Under the pieces are notes generated by a model. That model did not search any database, had not been told where the DNA came from, and worked only from the letters and a program-made list of their open reading frames with translations. From positions 84,528 through 148,527 of the forward strand of contig NZ_RAZG01000005.1 in assembly GCF_003612565.1 (NCBI RefSeq): DNA of 64,000 bases. Reading direction: 5' to 3'. Positions 50,641 through 58,428 of this stretch are shown piece by piece. The position numbers and the translations under genes were made by a program. This DNA comes from Roseburia sp. 1XD42-69. Its GTDB lineage: Bacteria > Bacillota > Clostridia > Lachnospirales > Lachnospiraceae. Position 1 is the first letter of the stretch; every line of letters starts with the position of its first letter.

Positions 50641-52002
50641 TTATCTTCTAAGCCCTTTGGGGTAATGATTTTTCAGAATATTTCCAGCCAATTTTCCCCA
50701 GCCAATACCATAGCCCCCCACGGTGAGGAGATACCAGCCTTTTTCTCCCTGGAAGGGGAGGGTCTGGCCATTTAAATACGCTGAAATTTCCTTATCTTCC
50801 GGGGAAAAATCTGCCAGGTGCCGCACTTCCTTTGGAGTTAGGGAAAGAGCCAGGGCATGGGAAGGCTCAAACCTGTTCTTTTTGTTGGTGCCAAGGTGAA
50901 GCCCTGGACGAAGCACCTTTAAGCCTTTCAGCTCAGGGGTTCCCTCCGGCAGGAGATAAAGCTGTTCCCCGAAATAGAGATACACTCCCTTTGGGGTTAT
51001 GTTTAAATTTTCCCGGGCAAAGTCTAAAAATGCCTTACAGTCTTTTTCTTTTACCCCTTTCTCTTCGGTTTCCCGAAACCTTCCCCTTCCAATCATGTCT
51101 GCTTTTTCCAAAACCGCCGCAAAATGGCCTTCCCCTTTTACCTTGTGGGGAAACAGCCGGACTGTATATTCCAGATGTTCTGCGGGCTCTTTTACCCACA
51201 GAGGATTTCCCCCTTCCATCCCCGGGTATTTTTTCCCCTCAATAAGGATAAAATCAGGATGGCGTTTTAAAAAACGGCTGACGCTGCCCTCGTTTTCCTC
51301 CGGGGCAAAGGTGCAGGTGGAGTACACCATCCGCCCTCCAGGGCGAAGCATCCCTGCGGCACAGTCTAAAATTTTATCCTGCCTGTCTGCGCAGAGATTT
51401 ACATTTTCCAGGCTCCACTCTCTCCTGGCAGTCTCATTTTTCCGAAACATCCCTTCCCCGGAACAGGGGGCGTCCACCAGGATTTTGTCAAAATATTCCG
51501 GGAAACGCCCGGTTAAATGCTCCGGCGTCTCGTTAAGGACAATGGCATTTTTTATCCCCATGCGCTCCACGTTTTCCGATAAAATTTTTGCCCTGGCGGG
51601 ATGGATTTCATTGGAAAATAAAATCCCCTCCCCCTCCATGGCCCCGGCAAGCTGGGTTGTTTTCCCCCCAGGGGCGGCGCAAAGGTCAAGAACCCTCTCC
51701 CCGGGTTTTGCCTCCAGATATCCTCCGGGAGCCATAGCGCTTGGCTCCTGGATGTAGTACACCCCTGCTTGGTGGAAGGGATGAACCCCCGGTGCGTCTC
51801 CTGCATCAAAATAGAACCCCTTTTCCTCCCAGGGAACTGGTGTGAGAGAGAAGGGACAGTTCTCTAAGAAATCTTCCCTTGAAGTTTTGAAAGGATTTAT
51901 CCTTAACCCCCGGCATGTTTCCCCTTCCATGGAAGTTTCAAATTCCGGGTAAACTTCCCCTAACATTTCTCTCATCCTGTTTTCAAATTCCTGTGGAAAC
52001 AT
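50641..52002 (-). CDS. RsmF/NOL1-NOP2-Sun family RNA m5C methyltransferase
   Basis: A 453-residue RNA cytosine-5 methyltransferase. LDLCAAPGGKTTQLAGAM (motif I), NEIHPARAKIL, KILVDAPCSGEGMFRKN with the release Cys of motif IV, and YSTCTFAPEENEG with the catalytic Cys of motif VI are in order. The C-terminal part (after LEYTVRLFPH) resembles the RsmF RNA-binding module including EPSHALALSL. RsmF methylates 16S rRNA C1407 in E. coli; Firmicute homologues have related sites. It is the last gene of a four-gene unit. Confidence 0.92.
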   Translation of the reverse strand: MFPQEFENRMREMLGEVYPEFETSMEGETCRGLRINPFKTSREDFLENCPFSLTPVPWEEKGFYFDAGDAPGVHPFHQAGVYYIQEPSAMAPGGYLEAKPGERVLDLCAAPGGKTTQLAGAMEGEGILFSNEIHPARAKILSENVERMGIKNAIVLNETPEHLTGRFPEYFDKILVDAPCSGEGMFRKNETARREWSLENVNLCADRQDKILDCAAGMLRPGGRMVYSTCTFAPEENEGSVSRFLKRHPDFILIEGKKYPGMEGGNPLWVKEPAEHLEYTVRLFPHKVKGEGHFAAVLEKADMIGRGRFRETEEKGVKEKDCKAFLDFARENLNITPKGVYLYFGEQLYLLPEGTPELKGLKVLRPGLHLGTNKKNRFEPSHALALSLTPKEVRHLADFSPEDKEISAYLNGQTLPFQGEKGWYLLTVGGYGIGWGKLAGNILKNHYPKGLRR

Positions 52003-52014
52003 GAAATTCTCCCC

Positions 52015-53718
52015 TTATTTTCCTGTAATCAAAAGCTTCCTGTATCTGTTTAAGCAGGCTGCAATCTCCTGTTTTCTGGGCACTGCAAGCCCTGCCGGGA
52101 CATATCTTCCCCCGTAGATTTCCCCCAGTCCTTTTTCCGCCATTTTTCCGCAGATATCATCCGCCATTTCCTGCAAAGTATGTCTGCCGTCCATCATCTG
52201 TGTAATGGCATATTTCATCACATATCCCAGGGTATTTACCTGCTCGCTGTCGCAGAGCTGCTCCACATACCTTAAATCAATATATTCTTTATCAACGGAG
52301 ACGCCCTCCATCCCCATGGATTTCACCTTGACGCGGTCAGACAGTTTCTGCCTGGTCTTAACTTTGCGGTTGTGGTTAGGGCTTTTCGCCTCCTCCACCG
52401 CCTCTTCTGCCAGCGGAAAATGTTCCGCCTCTTTTTTTGCCGCCTGGGTAATGTCCAGGGGCTGATACTGTTTCATTTGGATGATGCAGTCGGCCTTGTG
52501 GAAATAGGAGCCGCAGCTTCCCGCCACTAAAATGGTGGAGATGCCAAAGATGTCGTAAAGTTCCCTGACCCTGTCGATAAAAGGCGTAATGGGCTCGCTG
52601 TCCCTGTGGATGACCCGCTGCATCAGCTCGTCCCTGATCATGAAATTGGTGGCACTGGTGTCCTCGTCAATAAAAAACACTTTGCTCCCCGCCTCCATGG
52701 CCTCCACCATATTGGCTGCCTGGGAAGTGCTGCCGCTGGCATCTTCTGTGGAAAAAGAAAGAGTGTCCTTGCCGTTGGGCAGGTCTTTGATAAACATGGA
52801 GATATCCACTCCCTGGATGCTCCTGCCATCCTCCGCCCGAAGTTTCATGGCCGTGTCGTCGGAAATCACATACTCCCTTCCGTCCCCGGCAATATGGTTG
52901 TACACCCCCATTTCCAAAGCTTTTAACAGGGTGGATTTCCCGTGGTATCCTCCCCCGGCAATGAGGGTGATTCCTTTTTTAATTCCCATGCCTTTGATTT
53001 TTCCTGCGTGGGGAAGGTCTAACTCCACCTCCAAAGATTTGGGGGATACAAAGGCAATGCCCCCCTTCATGGGCCGGGAGGATATCCCCGATTCCCTGGG
53101 CAGAATTGCCCCGTTGGCCACAAACGCCGCAAGATTATGTTCTTTTAATAATTTTCGCACACAATTCTGGTCTTCCGCCAGCTCTGCAGTTCTTAAAACT
53201 TCCTCCTTCCGGTATGCCCGGTATAAGAGAGACTGTTCCACGCACTCCGGCAAAAAAGTAAAGAGAATCTTAATCAGTTCCCTGGCATTTATGGTTCTGC
53301 CGTTGGCGGGAAATCCCACTTTAAGCCGAAACACAATATCCCCCTCCGGCGAAATCCTTACGGCGCTGCGCTCCAAAATTTCCTGCCCCGGGCGGCTCAC
53401 CAAAAGCAGCCCGCTTTTCCCTGAGCCTTTTGCCTGAAAAGAAAATTTGTCCGCCGCTTTATAAAATCTCCGGTTTATCATATCCTGCAGGGCAATCCTT
53501 TTGTAATCTTCCCTGTAATATTCCTCCGGAAATCCTGCCGTATTTCCCTTCACCTTCACGCTGACATCCGACGGGGCTGCAAAAGGGTCCCCCTGTACAT
53601 GGTCAATGGACAGTACAAAACCCTGAAACTGATATTGTCCTGCGGTATCTTTATAGGCAGGGTAGCCTTTGTGGTCTATCCTGCCTAATAGTTCCCTTAA
53701 ATCTGCTGCTGTTTTCAT
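52015..53718 (-). CDS. ABC-class ATPase of the PF09818 family
   Basis: A 567-residue soluble ATPase with a DUF/ABC_ATPase core: ISSRPMKGGIAF, LPHAGKIKGMGIKKGITLIAGGGYHGKSTLL (P-loop GGGYHGKST near 255), SFSTEDASGSTSQAANMVEA (signature-like), VFFIDEDTSATNFMIRD (Walker B), and TILVAGSCGSYFHKADCII. Homologues include trypanosome MRB1590, which binds RNA and ATP, but the bacterial role is unknown. In this unit it sits between a DivIC/FtsL-like protein and an RNA methyltransferase. Start ATG at 53718. Confidence 0.88.
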   Translation of the reverse strand: MKTAADLRELLGRIDHKGYPAYKDTAGQYQFQGFVLSIDHVQGDPFAAPSDVSVKVKGNTAGFPEEYYREDYKRIALQDMINRRFYKAADKFSFQAKGSGKSGLLLVSRPGQEILERSAVRISPEGDIVFRLKVGFPANGRTINARELIKILFTFLPECVEQSLLYRAYRKEEVLRTAELAEDQNCVRKLLKEHNLAAFVANGAILPRESGISSRPMKGGIAFVSPKSLEVELDLPHAGKIKGMGIKKGITLIAGGGYHGKSTLLKALEMGVYNHIAGDGREYVISDDTAMKLRAEDGRSIQGVDISMFIKDLPNGKDTLSFSTEDASGSTSQAANMVEAMEAGSKVFFIDEDTSATNFMIRDELMQRVIHRDSEPITPFIDRVRELYDIFGISTILVAGSCGSYFHKADCIIQMKQYQPLDITQAAKKEAEHFPLAEEAVEEAKSPNHNRKVKTRQKLSDRVKVKSMGMEGVSVDKEYIDLRYVEQLCDSEQVNTLGYVMKYAITQMMDGRHTLQEMADDICGKMAEKGLGEIYGGRYVPAGLAVPRKQEIAACLNRYRKLLITGK

Positions 53719-53738
53719 TTTTTTACATTCCTTTCCTT

Positions 53739-54191
53739 TTAATCCGGCTTCGGCACATCCTGGTACTGAACCATAAAATCATCCGCTTCCACGGTATAAT
53801 AATAAATCTTATCCGGCGTCACCCTAGACATCCCCAGCTTTCTTGCCTCTTTTTCCACCCATTTGTAATCCGTCATTCCCGCCAGCCGTTTCCTTGCCTC
53901 TTTTGTCTCCTCTTTTGCAGCTAAAACCCGCTCCTCCAAAAGGGCAACCTGCTCTTTTTTTTGCATATTCTGCATATTCAAAGATACTATGGCAACGCAT
54001 AATACAATCATCACCGAAAGCAGCAGGGATAATCCCGCCACAATACGGCGGCTCTCCTGCATGTCCTTTTTATGTTCGATATATGCCAGCCTTCTCTGCC
54101 GCTCTTTCCGCTTCTTATTTTCACAATAGCTTAGGAACTGCTCCGCCACAAAATCCGCCTGTTCATTCCCCAAACTATTTCCTCTGTTCAA
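53739..54191 (-). CDS. DivIC/FtsL-like small membrane protein
   Basis: A 150-residue bitopic protein: basic cytoplasmic leader (about 1-47), one helix (about 50-72), then a coiled coil (EQVALLEERVLAAKEETKEARKR) and a tail DYKWVEKEARKLGMSRVTPDKIYYY, which resembles the end of FtsB/DivIC/FtsL-type septum proteins. The function is inferred from architecture only. The start overlaps the upstream HTH gene by 17 bases and the next gene begins 20 bases after its stop. Confidence 0.65.
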   Translation of the reverse strand: MNRGNSLGNEQADFVAEQFLSYCENKKRKERQRRLAYIEHKKDMQESRRIVAGLSLLLSVMIVLCVAIVSLNMQNMQKKEQVALLEERVLAAKEETKEARKRLAGMTDYKWVEKEARKLGMSRVTPDKIYYYTVEADDFMVQYQDVPKPD

Positions 54192-54630
54192 TTTCTCTCA
54201 TCCTCACTGCAAATTCCTCCATTTTGTCCAATGTCCCCAAAGCTGCAACACGAAGAACCTGCTGTTCTCTCATTACTTCCCAGGCAAAATCCATATCCTT
54301 TTTTGCTGACAAAATTTTCTTTACTTTGCTAATAATGTGTTCTTCCTCGTTTTCACCAAAAGGAATATCCCAGGCAAGGCAGCACATGGCCTGCCGCCTT
54401 GTTTCCGGCTTTAAAAATTCGGAAATGATGTCTTCGGGCTTTAAAATCTTCTCCCCCTTTGCATCCACTTCCGAAAAAAGCCGGTTAATATCATCCTCTG
54501 TGAAACGCCATTGGACGCCAATTTTTCTTCCCCGCAATGTGCCGTCTTTCAGATAATTACGGATAGTCCGGCTGGTGAGCCCTGTCAGTTCCGCCACGTC
54601 TGCCACGGTATACAACTTCTGCTCCAGCAT
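54175..54630 (-). CDS. Excisionase/MerR-like helix-turn-helix protein
   Basis: A 151-residue regulator. LYTVADVAELTGLTSRTIRNYLKDGTLRGRKIGVQWRF is a MerR/excisionase winged helix, cited here in two parts (residues 6-23 and 24-43), followed by a helical domain (about 55-145) of unknown type with AWDIPFGENEEEHI. GGAGG precedes the ATG by eight bases. It heads a four-gene operon with DivIC/FtsL-like, PF09818 ATPase and RsmF-like genes. The repeat array just upstream (54651-54826) is a candidate binding site. Confidence 0.8.
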   Translation of the reverse strand: MLEQKLYTVADVAELTGLTSRTIRNYLKDGTLRGRKIGVQWRFTEDDINRLFSEVDAKGEKILKPEDIISEFLKPETRRQAMCCLAWDIPFGENEEEHIISKVKKILSAKKDMDFAWEVMREQQVLRVAALGTLDKMEEFAVRMREIEQRK

Positions 54631-54650
54631 CTTGGCATCCTCCTTTTCCC

Positions 54651-54826
54651 TTCATTATATTTCATTTATTTTCTTATGTAAAGCCTTAATTTATAAAATT
54701 TACATTAGTTTTCTTTTAAATACATTGATGTTCATTTATTTTTATATGTTTTCACTTATCTTATTTCATTTTCATGCTATATTATACTTTTTCATATTTT
54801 ATTAATTGTTTTCATATATTTTCATA
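54651..54826. repeat. Phased TTCAT repeat array, AT-rich
   Basis: In about 175 bases TTCAT occurs at 54651, 54661, 54731, 54765, 54771, 54791, 54811 and 54821, with TTCAC at 54751 and TTCTT at 54671 and 54711. Several copies are preceded by T-runs, and successive copies are mostly 10 or 20 bases apart, i.e. roughly whole helical turns. The array lies between the HTH gene (start 54630, minus strand) and the dead LytTR gene (plus strand). It may be an operator array or phased-T-tract curved DNA. Confidence 0.6.
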
Positions 54827-54974
54827 TAGGAAAACTTTATATCAGGGAGCCCTTGGCACAGTCCGCTTTTTCCGATATATTCCTAAACTATACATTTTGC
54901 TTGGCAGGAGCTGCTGCAATCGGGTATGTGCCCTCAAAAATTATTAGAAAAAGACAACAGACAGGAGTTTACAA

Positions 54975-55350
54975 GTGAAAATACAATATTGGAAAAATCC
55001 CGCTTTACAGAAAGATTGTGTGGATGTTGCTGTCGGGAGGAAAACGAAGCCATAGGAACCATAAGAGATTTTTTCTGTTCTTTCAACAGCATTACCAGGA
55101 AAAAGAGGTCTGCCAGTTAGAGTATACCCTTCGCAGTTTTTTAGATTTATTTTCTGCCAGCGGATTTGTGCAGATTGGGAAGTCTATGGCTGTAAATATG
55201 TATAAAATAGACAAAATCCAGGCAGATTTAAATATGCATTTAAAACTCCGCCTGGATAACGGTGAACTCCTGATTTTAAACCGGGGTTACAAAAAATCAA
55301 TTTTTGAAACGCTGCAGCACGTCAGGGAGGTGCACTATGAAGCTGATTGA
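54975..55350 (+). pseudogene. LytTR-type DNA-binding regulator, decayed
   Basis: From a GTG at 54975 with AGGAG upstream the frame gives VKIQYWKNPALQKDCVDVAV, the usual N-terminus of clostridial LytTR/DUF3021-linked regulators, then ends. Further on, in a different frame to 55350, YTLRSFLDLFSASGFVQIGK and MYKIDKIQADLNMHLKLRLD, then LNRGYKKSIFETL form the C-terminal LytTR DNA-binding fold. About 40 residues between the parts are missing. The DUF3021 partner follows with an overlap. Confidence 0.7.
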
Positions 55351-55487
55351 TATAATTTTTTTTACCAACTGTGTGTGAAATTTTTACCATTCCCTATATC
55401 ATAGGAGCAATCCTGTACTGCGTTTCATTCTTTATGAAAATCCGGAACGCAAACAAATGTTTACAGGAGATAAAGCAAGGGCAATAA
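55337..55487 (+). pseudogene. DUF3021 membrane protein, decayed
   Basis: ATG 55337 with GGGAGG upstream begins MKLIDIIFFTNCV and hits a stop after 13 codons. In another frame IIGAILYCVSFFMKIRNANK and KCLQEIKQGQ, then a stop at 55485-55487, match the last helix and tail of DUF3021 proteins. The position overlapping the LytTR gene by 14 bases is normal for this gene pair, which controls its own promoter in related species. Confidence 0.55.
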
Positions 55488-55533
55488 TTCGTCTTATGCG
55501 GTTATTACCCCGGGCAGCTTTCCATATCATATG

Positions 55534-56391
55534 TTATCCCAGCTCATAGAAAGAAATAGGCCCTGCAAGGACTTCCCTTGCCACAAAAAGGGAGTTATCC
55601 CTTTTTACTTCCACCCACCATTTCACCAGGCATATCGAGGCATTCTCTATCTCCAGACAGGTAATGCACCGTGGATGCACACAGCTTCCCGTGTTAAAAT
55701 AGCGGGTGTTTTCATCTCCAAGCATGGGCCTGTGGGTATGCCCGGTAATGAGATAACAGTTATTTTTCACCGCCCAGGAGGAAAGCCGCATCTCGCTTTT
55801 TCTTCTCCGGTGGTAGTTTTTTGCAGCGCTGGTGGGGTCTAAAACCCCAAGCTGCTCCAATGGCTTCCAGAGATACCGGACAAGAAAGCGGGACAGCCTC
55901 CACAAAGTAGAGTTTAACAGCTCCGCCTGATGGCCATGGGTAAGATAAAACTCCAGGCAGTGAAGTTTAGGACAGGCATTTTTATCCTCCTGTGCACAGC
56001 CGCACATTTTTAAAATTATCCCCTCATGGTAAGTGTCACTGCTGTTTTTCATAACATGGTCATGGTTTCCATAGAGCATATAAAGCCTGTGTTCCTTTTC
56101 AAAAAGGGAAAGCTGCCAGAAAACATCACTGTGGATTTCCCGGATAGTGGAAAGACTCCGGTTTTCCCACAATTCATCCCCATCCCCCATTTCAATATAG
56201 GTAAATCCCCTGGAATAATAGTACTGCAGGGCTGCATAATACAGGTGCTGGTTCTTTAAAAAATTGTCATTGGAATTCCCGGTTCCCCTGTGGCAGTCAC
56301 TGATCAGCACAACTTTAGAATGGGAGTGCAAAGGGATCACAGGTGCCTTTCTAAAACTTTTCTCCAATCTCTTCTCACAGCCTGTTTTCAT
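55534..56391 (-). CDS. Calcineurin-like metallophosphoesterase
   Basis: A 285-residue binuclear metal hydrolase. Motifs in order: ISDCHRGTG (D-x-H), MGDGDELWE (GD), YGNHDHV (GNHD), YLTHGHQ (GH) and TGHTHRPML (GHTH). The substrate may be a nucleotide, phosphodiester or lipid head group; the family of LpxH-like hydrolases has a similar order, but Firmicutes lack lipid A. No signal peptide is seen. It follows the DUF4474 gene by 12 bases in the same direction. Confidence 0.88.
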   Translation of the reverse strand: MKTGCEKRLEKSFRKAPVIPLHSHSKVVLISDCHRGTGNSNDNFLKNQHLYYAALQYYYSRGFTYIEMGDGDELWENRSLSTIREIHSDVFWQLSLFEKEHRLYMLYGNHDHVMKNSSDTYHEGIILKMCGCAQEDKNACPKLHCLEFYLTHGHQAELLNSTLWRLSRFLVRYLWKPLEQLGVLDPTSAAKNYHRRRKSEMRLSSWAVKNNCYLITGHTHRPMLGDENTRYFNTGSCVHPRCITCLEIENASICLVKWWVEVKRDNSLFVAREVLAGPISFYELG

Positions 56392-56403
56392 GGCTCTTCC
56401 TCC

Positions 56404-57327
56404 CTATATCTTACAGTGATGTTTTTTCTTGCATTTCCTGCAGCATTTCTTACAGCATTTCTTTCTCTTCTTATTCTTACAAATGCGGCGGAACACTCCC
56501 GGGAGATAGAAAAACAGGCACAAAAGCCGGTCTATCCCAAGGCACAACGGATTTGTCACCCACAAAAAGAGACGGCAGAGTATCCGGTTCCTCCACTGGC
56601 AGAAGCGGAAGAAAAATCTTTGAAGCCCTTTCAAAAAGCAGGTGGAACAATAGTCAAACCTGATTTGAATCTGCAGCCCGCAGACACAGTACTCCCCATG
56701 CCCCTGCTCCTCCAATGCATGCACAAAAGCGGTAAGCATGTCATAATTGGGGAAGGTAATGCCCGCTTCCACCCACAGTTCCTCCGGCTCACAGTAACTT
56801 CCCATCTGAAATGCGGTGAGCCACCAGTGGTTTTTGTGGAGATGGGCAATCTCTGTATTCCCCCTGAAAAGCCTGATGGACATTGGCATCATCTCATGGT
56901 CCTCTACGCTGTGAAACAGTGCGGTTTTTCGCCCCAGGACGGACACAAGGCCCTGTGCCTTATAAATCCCCACTTCGCATCCCACGTTAATTCCATACTG
57001 GCCTTTCCAGAATTCAATCATCCATGTGCACTCTTCATAGTCAAAATACACCGGCATACAGTCAATGGCCATATTAAACTGGGAGGCGTAGCGGTCAAAC
57101 AGCGCCGTATAACCAAACATCCGCTGGGGCGCATCCACCGTGGTGGAAAATATGTCCTGGGATGGGTGGTAACAGTAGCCAAAAGGTTCAATCAGAGGAC
57201 AGAGTATCTCACATTTTTCCTCCATTGACATACAATCCAGTTTTTTACAGATAACTTTCTTTCGATGATGGAAAAAAATAAAGAAAATAACTGCGATAAC
57301 CAGAAGGCATCCGATAAAATAATACAT
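56404..57327 (-). CDS. DUF4474 membrane protein with Cys/Lys-rich tail
   Basis: A 307-residue protein with an N-terminal membrane helix (about 3-19) and a DUF4474 domain (about 46-220), recognisable by FGYCYHPSQDIFSTTVDAPQ, FGYTALFDRYA, IEFWKGQYGINVGCEVGIY. It ends in a hydrophobic segment and an extraordinary tail of about 24 residues made of Lys, Arg, Cys and His (KKCCKKCCRKCKKKHHCKI). The role of DUF4474 is unknown. The tail may bind metals or nucleic acid or become disulfide-linked. It lies between an aldo/keto reductase and a phosphoesterase in one direction. Confidence 0.82.
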   Translation of the reverse strand: MYYFIGCLLVIAVIFFIFFHHRKKVICKKLDCMSMEEKCEILCPLIEPFGYCYHPSQDIFSTTVDAPQRMFGYTALFDRYASQFNMAIDCMPVYFDYEECTWMIEFWKGQYGINVGCEVGIYKAQGLVSVLGRKTALFHSVEDHEMMPMSIRLFRGNTEIAHLHKNHWWLTAFQMGSYCEPEELWVEAGITFPNYDMLTAFVHALEEQGHGEYCVCGLQIQIRFDYCSTCFLKGLQRFFFRFCQWRNRILCRLFLWVTNPLCLGIDRLLCLFFYLPGVFRRICKNKKRKKCCKKCCRKCKKKHHCKI

Positions 57328-57386
57328 AAAAACAGCTCCATTTACATTTTTCTATATTTTATGCAAATGAAGCTGTTTGGGAACTC

Positions 57387-58412
57387 TTATACTGTAACTT
57401 CCCCCGCAAGGACTCTCTTATAGTCCTCATAATTCTTCTTTAAAAGCTCCGGGGTATTGAGCTCATAGGGGCATCTTTTCCTGCACTGCCCGCAGTTTAG
57501 GCAGTTTTCAATTTTTTTCATCTCCCCCTGCATTTCCTCCGTGAGCCATGCCTTTGAGGGGGCCCGCCTTAACATCAGGGACATTCTGGCACAGTTGTTG
57601 ATTTGGATTCCTGCAGGACAGGGCATACAGTAGCCGCAGCCCCGGCAGAATTCCCCTGCCAAATCCTCCCGCTCCTTCTCTACATACTCCCGTATCTCTT
57701 CTGTGTACTCCGGCGTTTCCTCCATAAAGGCAAGCCACTCCAAAAGTTCCTCCATTCTCTGCACCCCCCAGATAGGCAGCACATTGTCAAACTGGGAAAT
57801 ATACCCCATTGCTGCTTTGGAGTCGTGAATCAGCCCTCCCGCCAGGGCCTTCATGGCGATAAAGCCCATTCCTGCCTCTTTACAGGAATTCACCAATGCC
57901 ACTTCTTTTTCGGAAGAAAGGTAGCTAAAGGGGAACTGCAGTGTCTCATACAATCCTGACTTTACACATTCCTCTGCAACGGAAAGCTTGTGGGCCGTCA
58001 CGCCGATATGGCGGATTTTCCCCTGGGCCTTTGCTTCCTGCATACACTCATACATCCCCGTGCCATCCCCTGGGCGGTAGCACTGGGAGACACAGTGAAA
58101 CTGATAGATATCAATCGATTCCCGTCTCAGGTTTTTAAGGGATGTCTCAAGCTGTTTCCAAAATTCCTCCGGGGTCTTTGCCATAGTCTTTGTGGCGATA
58201 AAAATTTTATCTCCCAACCCCTCAAAAGCTTCCCCCACCTTCTCCTCGCTGTCGCTGTAAGCCCTTGCCGTGTCAAAAAAAGTCATGCCCCCCTCATATG
58301 CCTTTCGGAGAATCTTAACCGCCTCCTCCATGGAAACCCTCTGGATAGGCAGAGCCCCAAATGCATTCTGGCATGTGGTGATTCCTGTAATACCCAATGT
58401 AATCTGTCTCAT
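57387..58412 (-). CDS. Aldo/keto reductase with two C-terminal 4Fe-4S motifs
   Basis: A 341-residue AKR barrel fused to iron-sulfur motifs. FFDTARAYSDSEE carries the catalytic Asp and Tyr, ATKTM the Lys region, and FHCVSQ the His; GVTAHKL and SCKEAGMGFIAMKAL follow. The C-terminus has FCRGCGYCMPCPAGI and ENCLNCGQCRKRCPYEL, two CxxCxxCxxxC(P) clusters. Members of this clostridial AKR group have electron-transfer roles but no assigned substrate. It starts 17 bases after the stop of the MoxR gene and is probably part of that transcript. Confidence 0.9.
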   Translation of the reverse strand: MRQITLGITGITTCQNAFGALPIQRVSMEEAVKILRKAYEGGMTFFDTARAYSDSEEKVGEAFEGLGDKIFIATKTMAKTPEEFWKQLETSLKNLRRESIDIYQFHCVSQCYRPGDGTGMYECMQEAKAQGKIRHIGVTAHKLSVAEECVKSGLYETLQFPFSYLSSEKEVALVNSCKEAGMGFIAMKALAGGLIHDSKAAMGYISQFDNVLPIWGVQRMEELLEWLAFMEETPEYTEEIREYVEKEREDLAGEFCRGCGYCMPCPAGIQINNCARMSLMLRRAPSKAWLTEEMQGEMKKIENCLNCGQCRKRCPYELNTPELLKKNYEDYKRVLAGEVTV

Positions 58413-58428
58413 AATCTCCCTCCTGATT

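Noticed and set aside
51000..51757. Plus-strand frame of about 250 codons inside the RsmF-like gene
   Set aside because: Antisense shadow; no homology or RBS; the minus-strand gene has all family motifs.
52589..53437. Plus-strand frame of 282 codons inside the PF09818 gene
   Set aside because: Antisense shadow of a conserved ATPase; no recognisable fold.
54651..54826. CRISPR array
   Set aside because: The TTCAT boxes are far too short and irregular for CRISPR repeats, and no cas genes are present.
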